A stretch of DNA of 64,000 nt from Halomonas sp. (lineage in GTDB: Bacteria; Pseudomonadota; Gammaproteobacteria; Pseudomonadales; Halomonadaceae), in the NCBI RefSeq assembly GCF_017515565.1, contig NZ_JAFWFN010000051.1:29112-93111 (forward strand), in the 5' to 3' direction. Numbering within the stretch: the first letter of the stretch is position 1; each line of letters opens with the position of its first letter. The notes below the pieces were generated by a model. The model made no database searches and was not told the DNA's origin. It was given only the letters and a program-made list of their open reading frames with translations. The position numbers were made by a program, and so were the translations under genes. Below are positions 52,983 to 62,115 of the stretch, in pieces.

Positions 52983-54296
52983 CTATTCTACTTCAGGTAA
53001 CCGCTGGGCGCTGAGCATTGCGCAGAAAGCAGTAACGGCAAGTATCACTAGTAACATAGCGCTGCCTAGCCACTGGGCAATAGCGCCAATGATACCCCCG
53101 ACAATAAGCATTAAAACGCCCGTTAGTGTATTAGAAAGAGCAACATAGAGCGCACGGTTGTCCTGGCTCGCCATGTCAACTAGGTAAGTTTTACGCCCCA
53201 AACGCACGCCATGGTGCACAATTACCAGCAAGGCATAAATAACCGCATAAGGCCAAACGCTTTGAGTCCATTCCCCGGGTAGCCAGCCAAGGCTGGCCCC
53301 TAGCAAGCAGCACAGTACTGTGCCGATGGCAGCGTCACGCATCACGCGGCGGCTCGACTGGTCAGCCCGCTTGCCCCAAACAGGGCTTGCTACCATCGCA
53401 GCGATGCCAGAGACGACCACTAACAGCCCCAGCCCCCCTAGTTCAGTGCCGCTCTGCTGTTGGCCGAGAAGGGCTAAGTAGGGCAGAGCCAAAGCGCTTG
53501 ACAGGAGTAAAGCGCGGGAGAGGTTGAAGTGCAAAAAAGTGGGGTCTGACTTCATTAACGAGAGGCCTAGCTTAATGCTGTCCCAGGCATTTTCGCCGCC
53601 CTCGACCGCGCCTGGGATTTCTTTTATACGGGCTGCGCAAAACGCGTTAAGTAGCCACCCCAATCCCGCTACGCTAAGCAAAATGGCGAGAGCCACATTG
53701 CCGGGGCGGTCACCGAACCACATCAGTACCCCGCCAGCCACCAGCGTGGCAGCACCTGCTACGCTGCCACTCCAGCCCATTAATGTGCCACGCCGCCGCT
53801 TGGCAATGGTTTTGCCCAATACATCCTTGGTGGCAATGGATGATAGCCCTCGTGCCAATGCAAGCAATACCAGCACGCACAGCACCAACATACCCCCCAA
53901 AGAGCCGCTGCCCATTAAGGCAAGCAGTGCCAAAGCAAAGGCAGCCACGGCTTGTAGTGCAGCGCCGACTACCCAGGCCCATTTACGTTGTGGCCGTAAG
54001 CGAATAAAGCCCGCCACAAATATTTGCGGCAGCAGCGCGCCTGCTTCACGAATAGGGACTAATAGGCCAACCATCCAAACTGGCGCACCGATAATGCCCA
54101 TCAACCACGGTAGCACCAAGCGAGCGCTGGATAGCTCGTCGGCCAGCTTATTACCTAGCGATGCGATGAGATGCTTGAAAAAGTTACGAGGCTGTTCATT
54201 GCAGGCTTCTTCAGGGATGTCATCACACATGCGGCTGTCGTCGTCCCCTGTCAGCCACTCGTATAAACGTGATTGAGATACGTTGTGTTCAGCCAT
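52983..54296 (-). CDS. Major facilitator superfamily transporter
   Basis: A 437-residue protein with about twelve hydrophobic segments and a 60-residue hydrophilic N-terminal extension (VSQSRLYEWLTGDDDSRMCD...). It shows the MFS loop RPQRKWAW and an ATKDVLGKTIAKRRRGTLMGW segment typical of a bacterial MFS subfamily of unknown substrate. The frame extends to 54332, but AAGGA six bases before ATG 54296 marks the start. It is divergent from the Rdx gene. Confidence 0.85.
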   Translation of the reverse strand: MAEHNVSQSRLYEWLTGDDDSRMCDDIPEEACNEQPRNFFKHLIASLGNKLADELSSARLVLPWLMGIIGAPVWMVGLLVPIREAGALLPQIFVAGFIRLRPQRKWAWVVGAALQAVAAFALALLALMGSGSLGGMLVLCVLVLLALARGLSSIATKDVLGKTIAKRRRGTLMGWSGSVAGAATLVAGGVLMWFGDRPGNVALAILLSVAGLGWLLNAFCAARIKEIPGAVEGGENAWDSIKLGLSLMKSDPTFLHFNLSRALLLSSALALPYLALLGQQQSGTELGGLGLLVVVSGIAAMVASPVWGKRADQSSRRVMRDAAIGTVLCCLLGASLGWLPGEWTQSVWPYAVIYALLVIVHHGVRLGRKTYLVDMASQDNRALYVALSNTLTGVLMLIVGGIIGAIAQWLGSAMLLVILAVTAFCAMLSAQRLPEVE

Positions 54297-54390
54297 TCGG
54301 GGTCCTTGGCGGTTGCTGTTGGATGGTGACAAAATGCCGGGCTATGACGCCCTAATAACATACACGCTTTAACAACTTACGGAGTTCAGT

Positions 54391-54660
54391 ATGTCGCGAA
54401 TTCATATTCGTTATTGTACCCAGTGCCAATGGTTGCTTCGCAGTGCTTGGTACGCGCAGGAGTTGCTATCCACCTTCGGCCAGCGCTTGTCTGAAGTGGC
54501 GCTTTCACCCTCCCATGGTGGCACATTTGAAATTTGGTGTGATGGCAAGTTGCTGTGGGAACGTCAGCGTGATGGCGGTTTTCCCGATATTAAATCGCTA
54601 AAGCAACGGGTAAGAGACCATATCGAGCCGAGCCTTAATCTTGGGCATGTAGATCGATGA
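54391..54660 (+). CDS. Rdx-family (SelW/SelT-like) thioredoxin-fold protein
   Basis: An 89-residue Rdx protein with the redox pair CxxC at Cys9 and Cys12 (RYCTQCQWLLR) and the downstream GGTFEIWCDG strand. It is the Cys form, so no selenocysteine. The substrate is unknown. ACGGAGTTCAGT precedes the ATG, and its stop overlaps the start of the EamA carrier in ATGA. Confidence 0.9.
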   Translation: MSRIHIRYCTQCQWLLRSAWYAQELLSTFGQRLSEVALSPSHGGTFEIWCDGKLLWERQRDGGFPDIKSLKQRVRDHIEPSLNLGHVDR

Positions 54661-55547
54661 ATCAGGATCGCCAGGCCATTTTTTATGGATTGGGCGCCGT
54701 TGCGTTATGGTCAACGGTTGCGACTGCTTTCAAAGTGGCCCTTGCCTGGATGAGCCCTCTAGAGCTTATGTGGCTGGCCGCCCTGGTGTCATGGGTGCTG
54801 ATGGGCGTGGTAGTGATTAAGCAAGGTAACCTCGCATCGGCCTTACGCAGTGGCTGGAAGACCGCCGCCTGGGCAGGGTTGATGAATCCGGTGGCGTATT
54901 ACCTGGCTCTTTTCGGGGCTTACGACCGGTTGCCTGGGCAAGAAGCGATGGCGCTGAACTATACCTGGGCGCTTGCCATGGCATTTTTGGCCGTTCCCAT
55001 ACTGGGCCAGCGGTTGACACGGTTAGACGTTTTGGCAGGTTTAGTGGCCTATTCCGGCGTATGGGTAATTGCAACACGAGGGCAGGTGATCAACGTTGCG
55101 TTTGAAGACCCATTAGGCGTGGTGTTGGCGCTGTCATCGACACTGCTTTGGGCGCTCTATTGGCTGCTAAATACTAAGGACAAGCGTCAGCCCCTGGTTG
55201 GCCAATGGCAGAATTTTAGCGTTGGGGTGCCCGTGTTAACGCTGTTATTGCTTTTGGGGCCTGGCTTTGAGTGGCATGGGTGGCCAGCCATTGGTGCAGG
55301 TGTTTACGTGGGGCTATTTGAAATGGGAATTGCTTTCATACTTTGGCAAATGGCGGTTCAAAAAGTCTCTCGCACAGCTAAGGTGTCTAATCTAATTTTT
55401 CTGTCCCCGCCTGTTTCATTGCTGCTTCTCTATCTTGTGGCTGGTGAGCCGCTGCTGGCTTCTACGCTTGTGGGATTAGTATTAATTTTATCGGGGTTGG
55501 CGCTTCAGCAGCTGCCAAGGCATGGGCAACGTAGTATCAAGAGGTAG
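54657..55547 (+). CDS. EamA/DMT-family transporter
   Basis: A 296-residue ten-helix carrier with two EamA repeats (residues about 5-140 and 150-285). The second repeat ends LVGLVLILSGLALQQLP. It starts in an ATGA overlap with the Rdx gene, so the two are coupled. The substrate is unknown. It is distinct in sequence from the exporter at 4.4 kb. Confidence 0.88.
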   Translation: MNQDRQAIFYGLGAVALWSTVATAFKVALAWMSPLELMWLAALVSWVLMGVVVIKQGNLASALRSGWKTAAWAGLMNPVAYYLALFGAYDRLPGQEAMALNYTWALAMAFLAVPILGQRLTRLDVLAGLVAYSGVWVIATRGQVINVAFEDPLGVVLALSSTLLWALYWLLNTKDKRQPLVGQWQNFSVGVPVLTLLLLLGPGFEWHGWPAIGAGVYVGLFEMGIAFILWQMAVQKVSRTAKVSNLIFLSPPVSLLLLYLVAGEPLLASTLVGLVLILSGLALQQLPRHGQRSIKR

Positions 55548-55700
55548 TGTTTTTTTAATAGTTTTATTGTAAATTTTTGTGACTTTTGGTTTTATGGATG
55601 AGTGGAAGTGCTAGCGCGATTAAATTAAGCTAACCTCACTAAAATGATGTCTATTTATGAGGTGTTTTAGTTAGCAAGCTAGTTCTTTTGGCTAAGTCGT

Positions 55701-55736
55701 ATGTAAAAACCAATGTAAAAACCGTATGTAAAAGCC
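55701..55736 (+). repeat. Three short tandem repeats upstream of the secretion operon
   Basis: ATGTAAAAACC occurs at 55701-55711 and 55713-55723, and ATGTAAAAGCC at 55726-55736, spaced 12-13 bases. They lie within the AT-rich 264-bp region before the TolC-like gene and could be regulator sites. Confidence 0.55.
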
Positions 55737-55817
55737 AGTAAGCGGTTTTAAAAGTGCTGGAAAGTGCAGGCTGCGTGTTTATGAGTAGCCCCAAACGTTC
55801 ATTAGGGAATTATGATC

Positions 55818-57614
55818 ATGAAAAGCAATGTCACTCTGAAATTGAAAAAACTATTTTCACAACACGCTTTTCGGCCGTTAACGGTCACTACCCTGGCGTT
55901 CGTTCCACTCTCAGCGCTTGCACAATCGCTCCCAGCGAGCTTATACGCACCTGGCGCCACGGACCTACCAAGTACTATCCAGCAAACCATTGTTACTAAC
56001 CCTGAAGTGAATGCCGCCTGGGCTAACTTTAGTGCAACGGGTAGTGACGCAAGGGGTGCAAGGGGCAATTACTTGCCGTCAATTGATGTACGTGCTGGAG
56101 TGGGTCGGCAAGATCAGCAAAATGACGGTCGTGGCAGCTATAACTCTGATTTCGCAGAATTAACACTTACCCAAATGGTGTTCGATGGTTTTGCTACCCG
56201 CAGTGAAGTTGAGCGTTTAGACCGTGCTAGGCTGATCGCATATTTTCAATTACTCGGTGCAAGTGAAGAGATAACGCTAGAGGCTTTTAGGGCCTACGTT
56301 GACGTGCTTCGTCATCGTGAACTGGTTCGATTAGCACAAGATAACTACCGGGAACACCAGCGTGTTTTTAGCCAAATTGAGGAGCGGGCACTTTCTGGAG
56401 CGGGGCGCGGTGTTGATTTAGAGCAGATCAGTGGCCGCCTTGCGCTTGCTGAGTCGAATCTCATGACCGAAGCATCAAATCTCCACGATGTGACGGCACG
56501 TTTTCAGCGTATTGTAGGTACGCTACCCGCGCAAAATATGCTACCAGCTCCTTCATTGGCAAATGAGCTACCAGAGGACGTTAGCCAAGCGGTAGAAATG
56601 GCGTTTCAGGGTAACCCTGAATTCCACGCGGCCATTGAGAACATTGCCGTGCAGCGGGCTGAGTTAGAGGGTGCTCGTGCCGCTTATATGCCCCGTTTGG
56701 ATATCCAGGGGCGCACGGGAACCAATAATCAAAACGATGAGATTGCAGGCCGTCGGGATGAGCATAGCATTCAGCTGGTAGCAAGTATGAACCTGTATCG
56801 TGGTGGTTCCGATCAAGCTGCATTTAATGCGGCAAGCACGCGCATTGAACAAGCAGAAAATCAGCGTGAAACAGCTTGTACCAATGTAAGGCAGACTACC
56901 CAAATTGCTTATAACGACACCCAGCGCTTAAGCGAACAATTAAATTATTTAAATGAGCATCGTCAGTCGATAGATCGAGTTCGAGGCGCCTATCAACAGC
57001 AGTTTGATATTGGTCAGCGGACTTTGTTAGATGTGCTGGACAGTGAAAATGAGTTCTTTGAAGCTAGTCGTGCGTACTCCAATGCGCAGTTTGACCTGAC
57101 GTTAGCCCAGGCACGTACGCTTGCTGCAATGGGTCAGCTAATGCATACATTGCAAGTCACCCGGGATGACATCCCAAGCCTCGGCGAGCTTGGCTATGAG
57201 GATATGGCTGACAGTATTCGCATGGCTTGCGGTGTAGAAGGGCCGCGTGGTTTTACCTTAGATGACTTCACGCGTGGAATCTCTGCGCAGCAAAACGATA
57301 TGCCCCAAAGCGCCTACTCAGAATCTGAAGAGGTAGTAATGGCTGCTCCCGTTGAAGCTGCTGTTACACACATGTCAGCACCAGGGCCAGCTCAAGGACT
57401 TTATGTTCAGGTGGCGTCTTTAAGTGCTATTGAGCGCGCTGAAGCACTTAGTAATCAGTTGAGTAATCAGTTAACCAATGACGCTAGAGTGTTAGCTGCC
57501 GCAGGGAACTTCCGTGTGCAAGTAGGGCCTTTTGAATCCTTTGATGATGCCAAGTCATTGCAGTCTGAGCTGCAAGGGTTTGGCTATGCAGATGCGTTTG
57601 TTACACGTGGTTAA
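55818..57614 (+). CDS. TolC-family outer-membrane protein with C-terminal SPOR domain
   Basis: About 598 residues. A signal peptide (to about residue 35, ending near LSALAQ) is followed by TolC repeats (about 50-460) containing FDGFATRSEVERLDRAR and QFDIGQRTLLDVLDSENEFF. After a 60-residue acidic linker, a SPOR domain (about 525-598, LYVQVASLSAIERAEAL...FRVQVGPF) could bind denuded peptidoglycan. ATG 55812 is also possible; ATG 55818 has better spacing from AGGGA. First gene of a type I secretion operon, LapE-like in role. Confidence 0.88.
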   Translation: MKSNVTLKLKKLFSQHAFRPLTVTTLAFVPLSALAQSLPASLYAPGATDLPSTIQQTIVTNPEVNAAWANFSATGSDARGARGNYLPSIDVRAGVGRQDQQNDGRGSYNSDFAELTLTQMVFDGFATRSEVERLDRARLIAYFQLLGASEEITLEAFRAYVDVLRHRELVRLAQDNYREHQRVFSQIEERALSGAGRGVDLEQISGRLALAESNLMTEASNLHDVTARFQRIVGTLPAQNMLPAPSLANELPEDVSQAVEMAFQGNPEFHAAIENIAVQRAELEGARAAYMPRLDIQGRTGTNNQNDEIAGRRDEHSIQLVASMNLYRGGSDQAAFNAASTRIEQAENQRETACTNVRQTTQIAYNDTQRLSEQLNYLNEHRQSIDRVRGAYQQQFDIGQRTLLDVLDSENEFFEASRAYSNAQFDLTLAQARTLAAMGQLMHTLQVTRDDIPSLGELGYEDMADSIRMACGVEGPRGFTLDDFTRGISAQQNDMPQSAYSESEEVVMAAPVEAAVTHMSAPGPAQGLYVQVASLSAIERAEALSNQLSNQLTNDARVLAAAGNFRVQVGPFESFDDAKSLQSELQGFGYADAFVTRG

Positions 57615-57678
57615 GTTGTGAGCTATGGGCATCTAGTCATCCGAGATATTCATATTTCGGAAGGGAAATGAGGTTTCT

Positions 57679-59856
57679 GTGACGCAAAGTCAGCTGAGAG
57701 TGTCTGAACCTGCCCGTAGTAATGGGCAGGAGCCAAGAGATGAGTTGCTGGAATGTTTGAAAACGGTTGCTTCCTATCATCAGCATGAAGTGTCATCTGA
57801 GGCTTTGAAGGCTGGTTTGCCGTTAGAACAAGGCAAGCTTATTCCGTCGGTATTTGGGCGAGCAGCTTCACGGGCAGGATTAACCGCCAGAATTGTAAAA
57901 AGCAATTTGTCAGCGCTTAATCCCGCCCTATTTCCTGCGATTTTATTGCTTGAACCTGGTCGCGCTTGCGTACTTTTAGGGCTAGACCTTAAACAGCAAA
58001 AAGCGCGGGTTATCTTTCCAGAGCTTTCAGAGGCCGGTTTAGAGGTGCCTTTGGAAGAGCTGTATTCTGGCTACAGCGACGAGGCAATCTACGTACGGCC
58101 TAAGTTTCGCGTTGACAGTACTTCAGAACCTGGCGTTAAAAAACGCCGGGATCAGCACTGGTTCTGGGGTGTAATTCGCGAGAACAGGCGGCTATACCGC
58201 GATATCGTGCTTGGCTCAGTTGCCATTAACATGTTTGCATTGGCGATGCCGCTGTTTGTGCTCAATGTCTATGATCGCGTGGTGCCTAATCAGGCGACGG
58301 AGACCCTCTGGGTGCTCGCTTTAGGCATTTTTATTGTGTTGTGTTTTGACCTGGCACTTCGCTTAATGCGCAGTAGTTTTGTTGATTTGGCGGCTAGTCG
58401 TGCTGATGTAAAGCTCTCCTCTTCAATCATGGCCAAAGTGCTAGGGATGCGCTTGGAAGAGCGCCCAGCGTCTACTGGTTCTTTTACGGCAACGCTTCAG
58501 TCGTTTGAGTCAGTGCGTGCGTTTATCGGATCCGCGACGGTCGTAGGCATTGTTGATTTGCCCTTCGTACTGCTTTTTGCCGCCATTATTGCGTTAATTA
58601 ACCCTTGGTTAGTGCTACCTGTGCTGGTGGGTATCGTATTCGTGCTGCTTTATGCGCTGGCCGCTCAAGGCAAGCTCCACGAGCTTTCACAAACCACCTG
58701 GGAAGTGGGTGCTCAGCGCAATGCGCTCTTAGTCGAGTCGGTCTCGCAACTGGAAAATGTAAAAGCATTAAGGGCGGAAAGTCGGATTCAACGCCACTGG
58801 GAAAAAGCCTCTGCCTTTCTATCCAGGACGGGTGCTCAGCTTCGCCTAGTAAGCACGTCAGTTTCTAATGTCGCTCAATGGGCTCAGCATAGCGTAGCGG
58901 TGTGCGTAATTATTGTGGGTGTATACCAGATCATTGAGGGCAACCTGACTCAGGGTGGGTTAATTGCTGCTTACATGCTCTCGTCTCGAGCGATGGCGCC
59001 TATTAGTCAAGCCGCTGCTTTATTAGCACAGTATCACCAGTCTTCAACGGCATTAGAGGCGTTGAATAACGTGATGGGTAAACAGGTTGAGCGGCACGAA
59101 GGTAAAGCCTACGTAGAAAAAAACAGTGTTGCTGGCAGCATCCGTTTAGATAAAGTCACGTTACGCTACCCCGATGAAGAGCGCGAAGCGCTTCGAGATG
59201 TGTCTATTTCTATAAAAGCAGGCGAAAAAGTCGCTCTGCTGGGCCGTATTGGTTGCGGTAAGTCTTCCCTTAATAAGCTCTTATTAGGTTTTTACCAACC
59301 TACATCGGGCGCGGTGCTCATTGATAATGTCGATATTCGTCAGTTAGACCCTCTCCAACTGCGTCGTCACATTGGTTATGTACCTCAAGATGTGAGCCTT
59401 TTCGCTGGTTCATTGCGCGACAACATTGTGGCAGGCGGCGGAAGCGACCGCGTAGATGACGATGCGCTACTAAGAGCTATCGAAATCGCTGGCTTAGAGT
59501 CGTTGGTGAATAACCATCCTAATGGTATCGATCTTCAGGTAGGCGAGCGTGGACAGGCCCTCTCTGGTGGGCAGAAACAGGCAGTCGCTATTGCCAGGGC
59601 GATGGTGCAAGACCCTCCTATTTTATTATTGGATGAGCCTACGAGCTCGATGGATAACGCCAGCGAGGAAGCTTTCAAGGCCAATCTCACCAAAGTAGCC
59701 GCAGGTAAAACGATATTGGTGGTGACACATCGCACTTCGTTACTCTCCCTTGTGGACCGCATCGTTGTCATGGATGGCGGTAAGGTAGTGGCCGATGGCC
59801 CCCGTGATACGGTAGTTGAAGCATTGCGGAAAGGGCAGATTGGGAGGGCGTCGTAA
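57679..59856 (+). CDS. lapB: Type I secretion ABC transporter, permease/ATPase
   Basis: A 725-residue LapB/RtxB-like exporter. The N-terminal C39-like domain (about 20-140) lacks a catalytic Cys, as in non-peptidase RTX exporters. Then a six-helix ABC transmembrane domain (about 160-450) and the ATPase domain: Walker A GRIGCGKS at 522-529, signature LSGGQKQAVAIARAM, and Walker B ILLLDEPTSSMD. It starts at GTG 57679 with GAGG upstream, and its stop overlaps the adaptor start. It should export the adhesin gene downstream. Confidence 0.92.
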   Translation: MTQSQLRVSEPARSNGQEPRDELLECLKTVASYHQHEVSSEALKAGLPLEQGKLIPSVFGRAASRAGLTARIVKSNLSALNPALFPAILLLEPGRACVLLGLDLKQQKARVIFPELSEAGLEVPLEELYSGYSDEAIYVRPKFRVDSTSEPGVKKRRDQHWFWGVIRENRRLYRDIVLGSVAINMFALAMPLFVLNVYDRVVPNQATETLWVLALGIFIVLCFDLALRLMRSSFVDLAASRADVKLSSSIMAKVLGMRLEERPASTGSFTATLQSFESVRAFIGSATVVGIVDLPFVLLFAAIIALINPWLVLPVLVGIVFVLLYALAAQGKLHELSQTTWEVGAQRNALLVESVSQLENVKALRAESRIQRHWEKASAFLSRTGAQLRLVSTSVSNVAQWAQHSVAVCVIIVGVYQIIEGNLTQGGLIAAYMLSSRAMAPISQAAALLAQYHQSSTALEALNNVMGKQVERHEGKAYVEKNSVAGSIRLDKVTLRYPDEEREALRDVSISIKAGEKVALLGRIGCGKSSLNKLLLGFYQPTSGAVLIDNVDIRQLDPLQLRRHIGYVPQDVSLFAGSLRDNIVAGGGSDRVDDDALLRAIEIAGLESLVNNHPNGIDLQVGERGQALSGGQKQAVAIARAMVQDPPILLLDEPTSSMDNASEEAFKANLTKVAAGKTILVVTHRTSLLSLVDRIVVMDGGKVVADGPRDTVVEALRKGQIGRAS

Positions 59857-61286
59857 TGGCTAAGAAACCCTCTTCAACCTCAGAACAAAAAGGCTTCGAA
59901 GCCATAGGGCGTTTCTCGGAAAAAGGTCAAAAGCCGTTTCGCCCTTTTATGGATCGCCTATTCGCGCGGCGTGTTACTTCTGCGCATCTCAGTCGTGACT
60001 GGGCGAGTGATACTGACTGGGCACGAATGCAGCAAGAGCCTATCCGAGCTCGGGTCTTTCTCTATACCGTTTTGCTTACCATTATCACGCTTATCACGTG
60101 GGCCTATTTCGCCCCGATTGATGAGGTAACCCGTGGGGCGGGGCGGGTAATTCCTGCTAGCCAGTTACAGCGTATTCAGTCGTTTGATGGTGGTGTGGTC
60201 GAGCAGATCAGGGTAAGAGAGGGGCAGGTGGTCAGTGCAGGTGAAGTGCTTATGCAAATTGACCCCACTCGGTTTGTGTCAGACTTTCGTGAAAACCGAG
60301 CACAGCGGTTTGCGCTGGAAGCTCGGGCGGAGCGCTTACGCGCGCTAGCGACCAATACAGCGTTCGAGCCTTCTGACGAGTTACGTCAGGAAGTGCCTAG
60401 CATTGTTATGCAAGAGCGTGATGTCTACGAAAGCCGGCGAGAGGAACTTAGAGAGCAGGAAACAGTGCTCAATGATCGCATTCGTCAGCGTCGTGAAGAG
60501 CTCAGAGAAGCGCAGGCGCGTCGAGATACTGCACAACGTGAAGCCAATATGGCTGGCCAAGAGCTTAACTTAACCCGGCCGCTGCTTGCTTCAGGTGCTG
60601 TTTCAGAAGTAGAGGTACTTCGTCTACAGCGTGAGGTTTCCAGAGCGACCGGCGAGCGTAATCAAGCAGATGCAGCCGTATCACGCTTAGAGGCGGCTGT
60701 AGAGGAAGCCCAAACACAGCTACGGGAGCTAGGGGCAGAGCGAAGGAGTGAGTGGCGCAACGACCTGGCGCAAGTCTCAGGTGATCTCAATGCGCTACAG
60801 CAATCAGGTACGGGGTTACAGGATCGCGTGCGGCTTACCGAAATTCGTTCGCCTGTGGATGGTGTTATCCAGCGGCTTCATATCAACACTATTGGTGGTG
60901 TTGCCCAACCTGGCCAAGAGGTTGTCGAAATTGTGCCCAGTGATGAGCAGTTGCTGGTAGAGGCGCGGATCGCCCCCCAAGATATTGCGTTCCTGCACCC
61001 TGGGCAGCCGGCGACTATTAAGCTTACTGCCTACGATTACGCCATTTTTGGAGGGTTGCAGGCAGAGCTTGATCACATTAGTGCAGACACTATCACTGAT
61101 GATGATGGTAATACTTTCTACTTGGTGCGCGTGCGCAGCTCAGAAGATGAAAACATCGCCGAGCGGCTTCAGGTTATTCCAGGGATGACGGCACAGGTAG
61201 ACATTGTGACAGGTAAGCGAACGGTGATGCAGTTCCTGCTTAAGCCCGTTTTAAGAGCATGGCGAGATTCCATGGGGGAGCGCTAA
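59856..61286 (+). CDS. lapC: Type I secretion membrane fusion protein (HlyD family)
   Basis: A 476-residue periplasmic adaptor: a cytoplasmic N-terminus, one membrane helix (about 65-90, FLYTVLLTIITLITWAYFAP), a long coiled coil (about 150-330, rich in Arg, Glu and Gln), and a lipoyl/beta-barrel domain with RSPVDGVIQRLHINTIGGVAQPG. It starts in a TAATG overlap with lapB and ends in TAATG with the regulator, so the operon is translationally coupled. Confidence 0.92.
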   Translation: MAKKPSSTSEQKGFEAIGRFSEKGQKPFRPFMDRLFARRVTSAHLSRDWASDTDWARMQQEPIRARVFLYTVLLTIITLITWAYFAPIDEVTRGAGRVIPASQLQRIQSFDGGVVEQIRVREGQVVSAGEVLMQIDPTRFVSDFRENRAQRFALEARAERLRALATNTAFEPSDELRQEVPSIVMQERDVYESRREELREQETVLNDRIRQRREELREAQARRDTAQREANMAGQELNLTRPLLASGAVSEVEVLRLQREVSRATGERNQADAAVSRLEAAVEEAQTQLRELGAERRSEWRNDLAQVSGDLNALQQSGTGLQDRVRLTEIRSPVDGVIQRLHINTIGGVAQPGQEVVEIVPSDEQLLVEARIAPQDIAFLHPGQPATIKLTAYDYAIFGGLQAELDHISADTITDDDGNTFYLVRVRSSEDENIAERLQVIPGMTAQVDIVTGKRTVMQFLLKPVLRAWRDSMGER

Positions 61287-61912
61287 TGAAACACTGGTTT
61301 ATAACAACAGATGGCAGCTTAAAAGCCCGTTGGAAAAAAGCGTTCCCCGAGGCATCAATCTTGACACCTCATACGCTGAGTGACCGCCTTCAGCCCGCTG
61401 ATGTGGTTTGGTTGCTAACGACAGTTGAAGAGTGGCATGCCCTCATCGGTGCAGTTACTACAAAAGGAGCAATCGCGGTAGTGATGAGCTATGCCCCTGA
61501 TGATAGAGAGGCCTTGAAAGCACTTGATCTTGGTGCGAGAGGCTATGTACATACGCTCGCGGCTTCTGATGTGCTTAAGCAAGTTGCGCTGGTAGTTAGC
61601 AATCAAGGGGTATGGGTGGGGCAGGCGCTTCTTGCGAAGGTATTGGGTGGATCATTCAAAGCGCTACAACAGCAAGGTGAGGGGAGCGATTACCAATATA
61701 GCGAGTGCTTGGAACAATTGACCGAACGGGAGCGCGGTGTGGCACTAGCGGTTGCGAAAGGCGCTACTAATAAAGAAGTAGCACGCCAGTTAGATATTAC
61801 TGAGCGTACGGTGAAAGCTCATCTAAGCGCTATTTTCAAGAAACTAACGGTGCGTGACCGGTTACAGCTGATATTAAAACTGGCGCCTGTTTCTGAGCAA
61901 ACAGCCAATTAA
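61286..61912 (+). CDS. LuxR-type regulator with degenerate receiver domain
   Basis: A 208-residue response-regulator-like protein. The receiver domain (about 1-115) keeps the fold (ALDLGARGYVHTLAASDVLKQV) but lacks the phosphoacceptor Asp: the DVVxLD position reads DVVWLL with Leu44, and the acidic pocket is reduced. The C-terminal LuxR helix-turn-helix is intact (LTERERGVALAVAKGATNKEVARQ). It starts at ATG 61286, overlapping the lapC stop. It may regulate the adhesin by a phosphorylation-independent signal. Confidence 0.88.
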   Translation: MKHWFITTDGSLKARWKKAFPEASILTPHTLSDRLQPADVVWLLTTVEEWHALIGAVTTKGAIAVVMSYAPDDREALKALDLGARGYVHTLAASDVLKQVALVVSNQGVWVGQALLAKVLGGSFKALQQQGEGSDYQYSECLEQLTERERGVALAVAKGATNKEVARQLDITERTVKAHLSAIFKKLTVRDRLQLILKLAPVSEQTAN

Positions 61913-61964
61913 TAGCCCTCACTATTAGCTAGTTGCTCTAATGAGATAGTCATGTCGATACCTG

Positions 61965-61995
61965 AAGCGCGCCTCCTCATAAGGCGCGCTTTTTT
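61965..61995 (+). terminator. Terminator of the secretion operon
   Basis: AAGCGCGCCT (61965-61974) pairs with AGGCGCGCTT (61982-61991) across a 7-base loop, followed by a T-run to 61995. The adhesin gene therefore has its own promoter. Confidence 0.9.
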
Positions 61996-62115
61996 GTCCA
62001 TCGGTACAATACTTTTATGTTGCCTTACCTCCTAGTATCGACATATATGCCGCTATTCAGTCTGGTGCCAATTCACTAGAACAGTGGCTCTACATTTGTG
62101 ATTGAGGAGTGACAC

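Noticed and set aside
54391-54660. Possible selenoprotein (SelW-like)
   Set aside because: The redox motif is CxxC with two ordinary Cys codons and there is no in-frame TGA.
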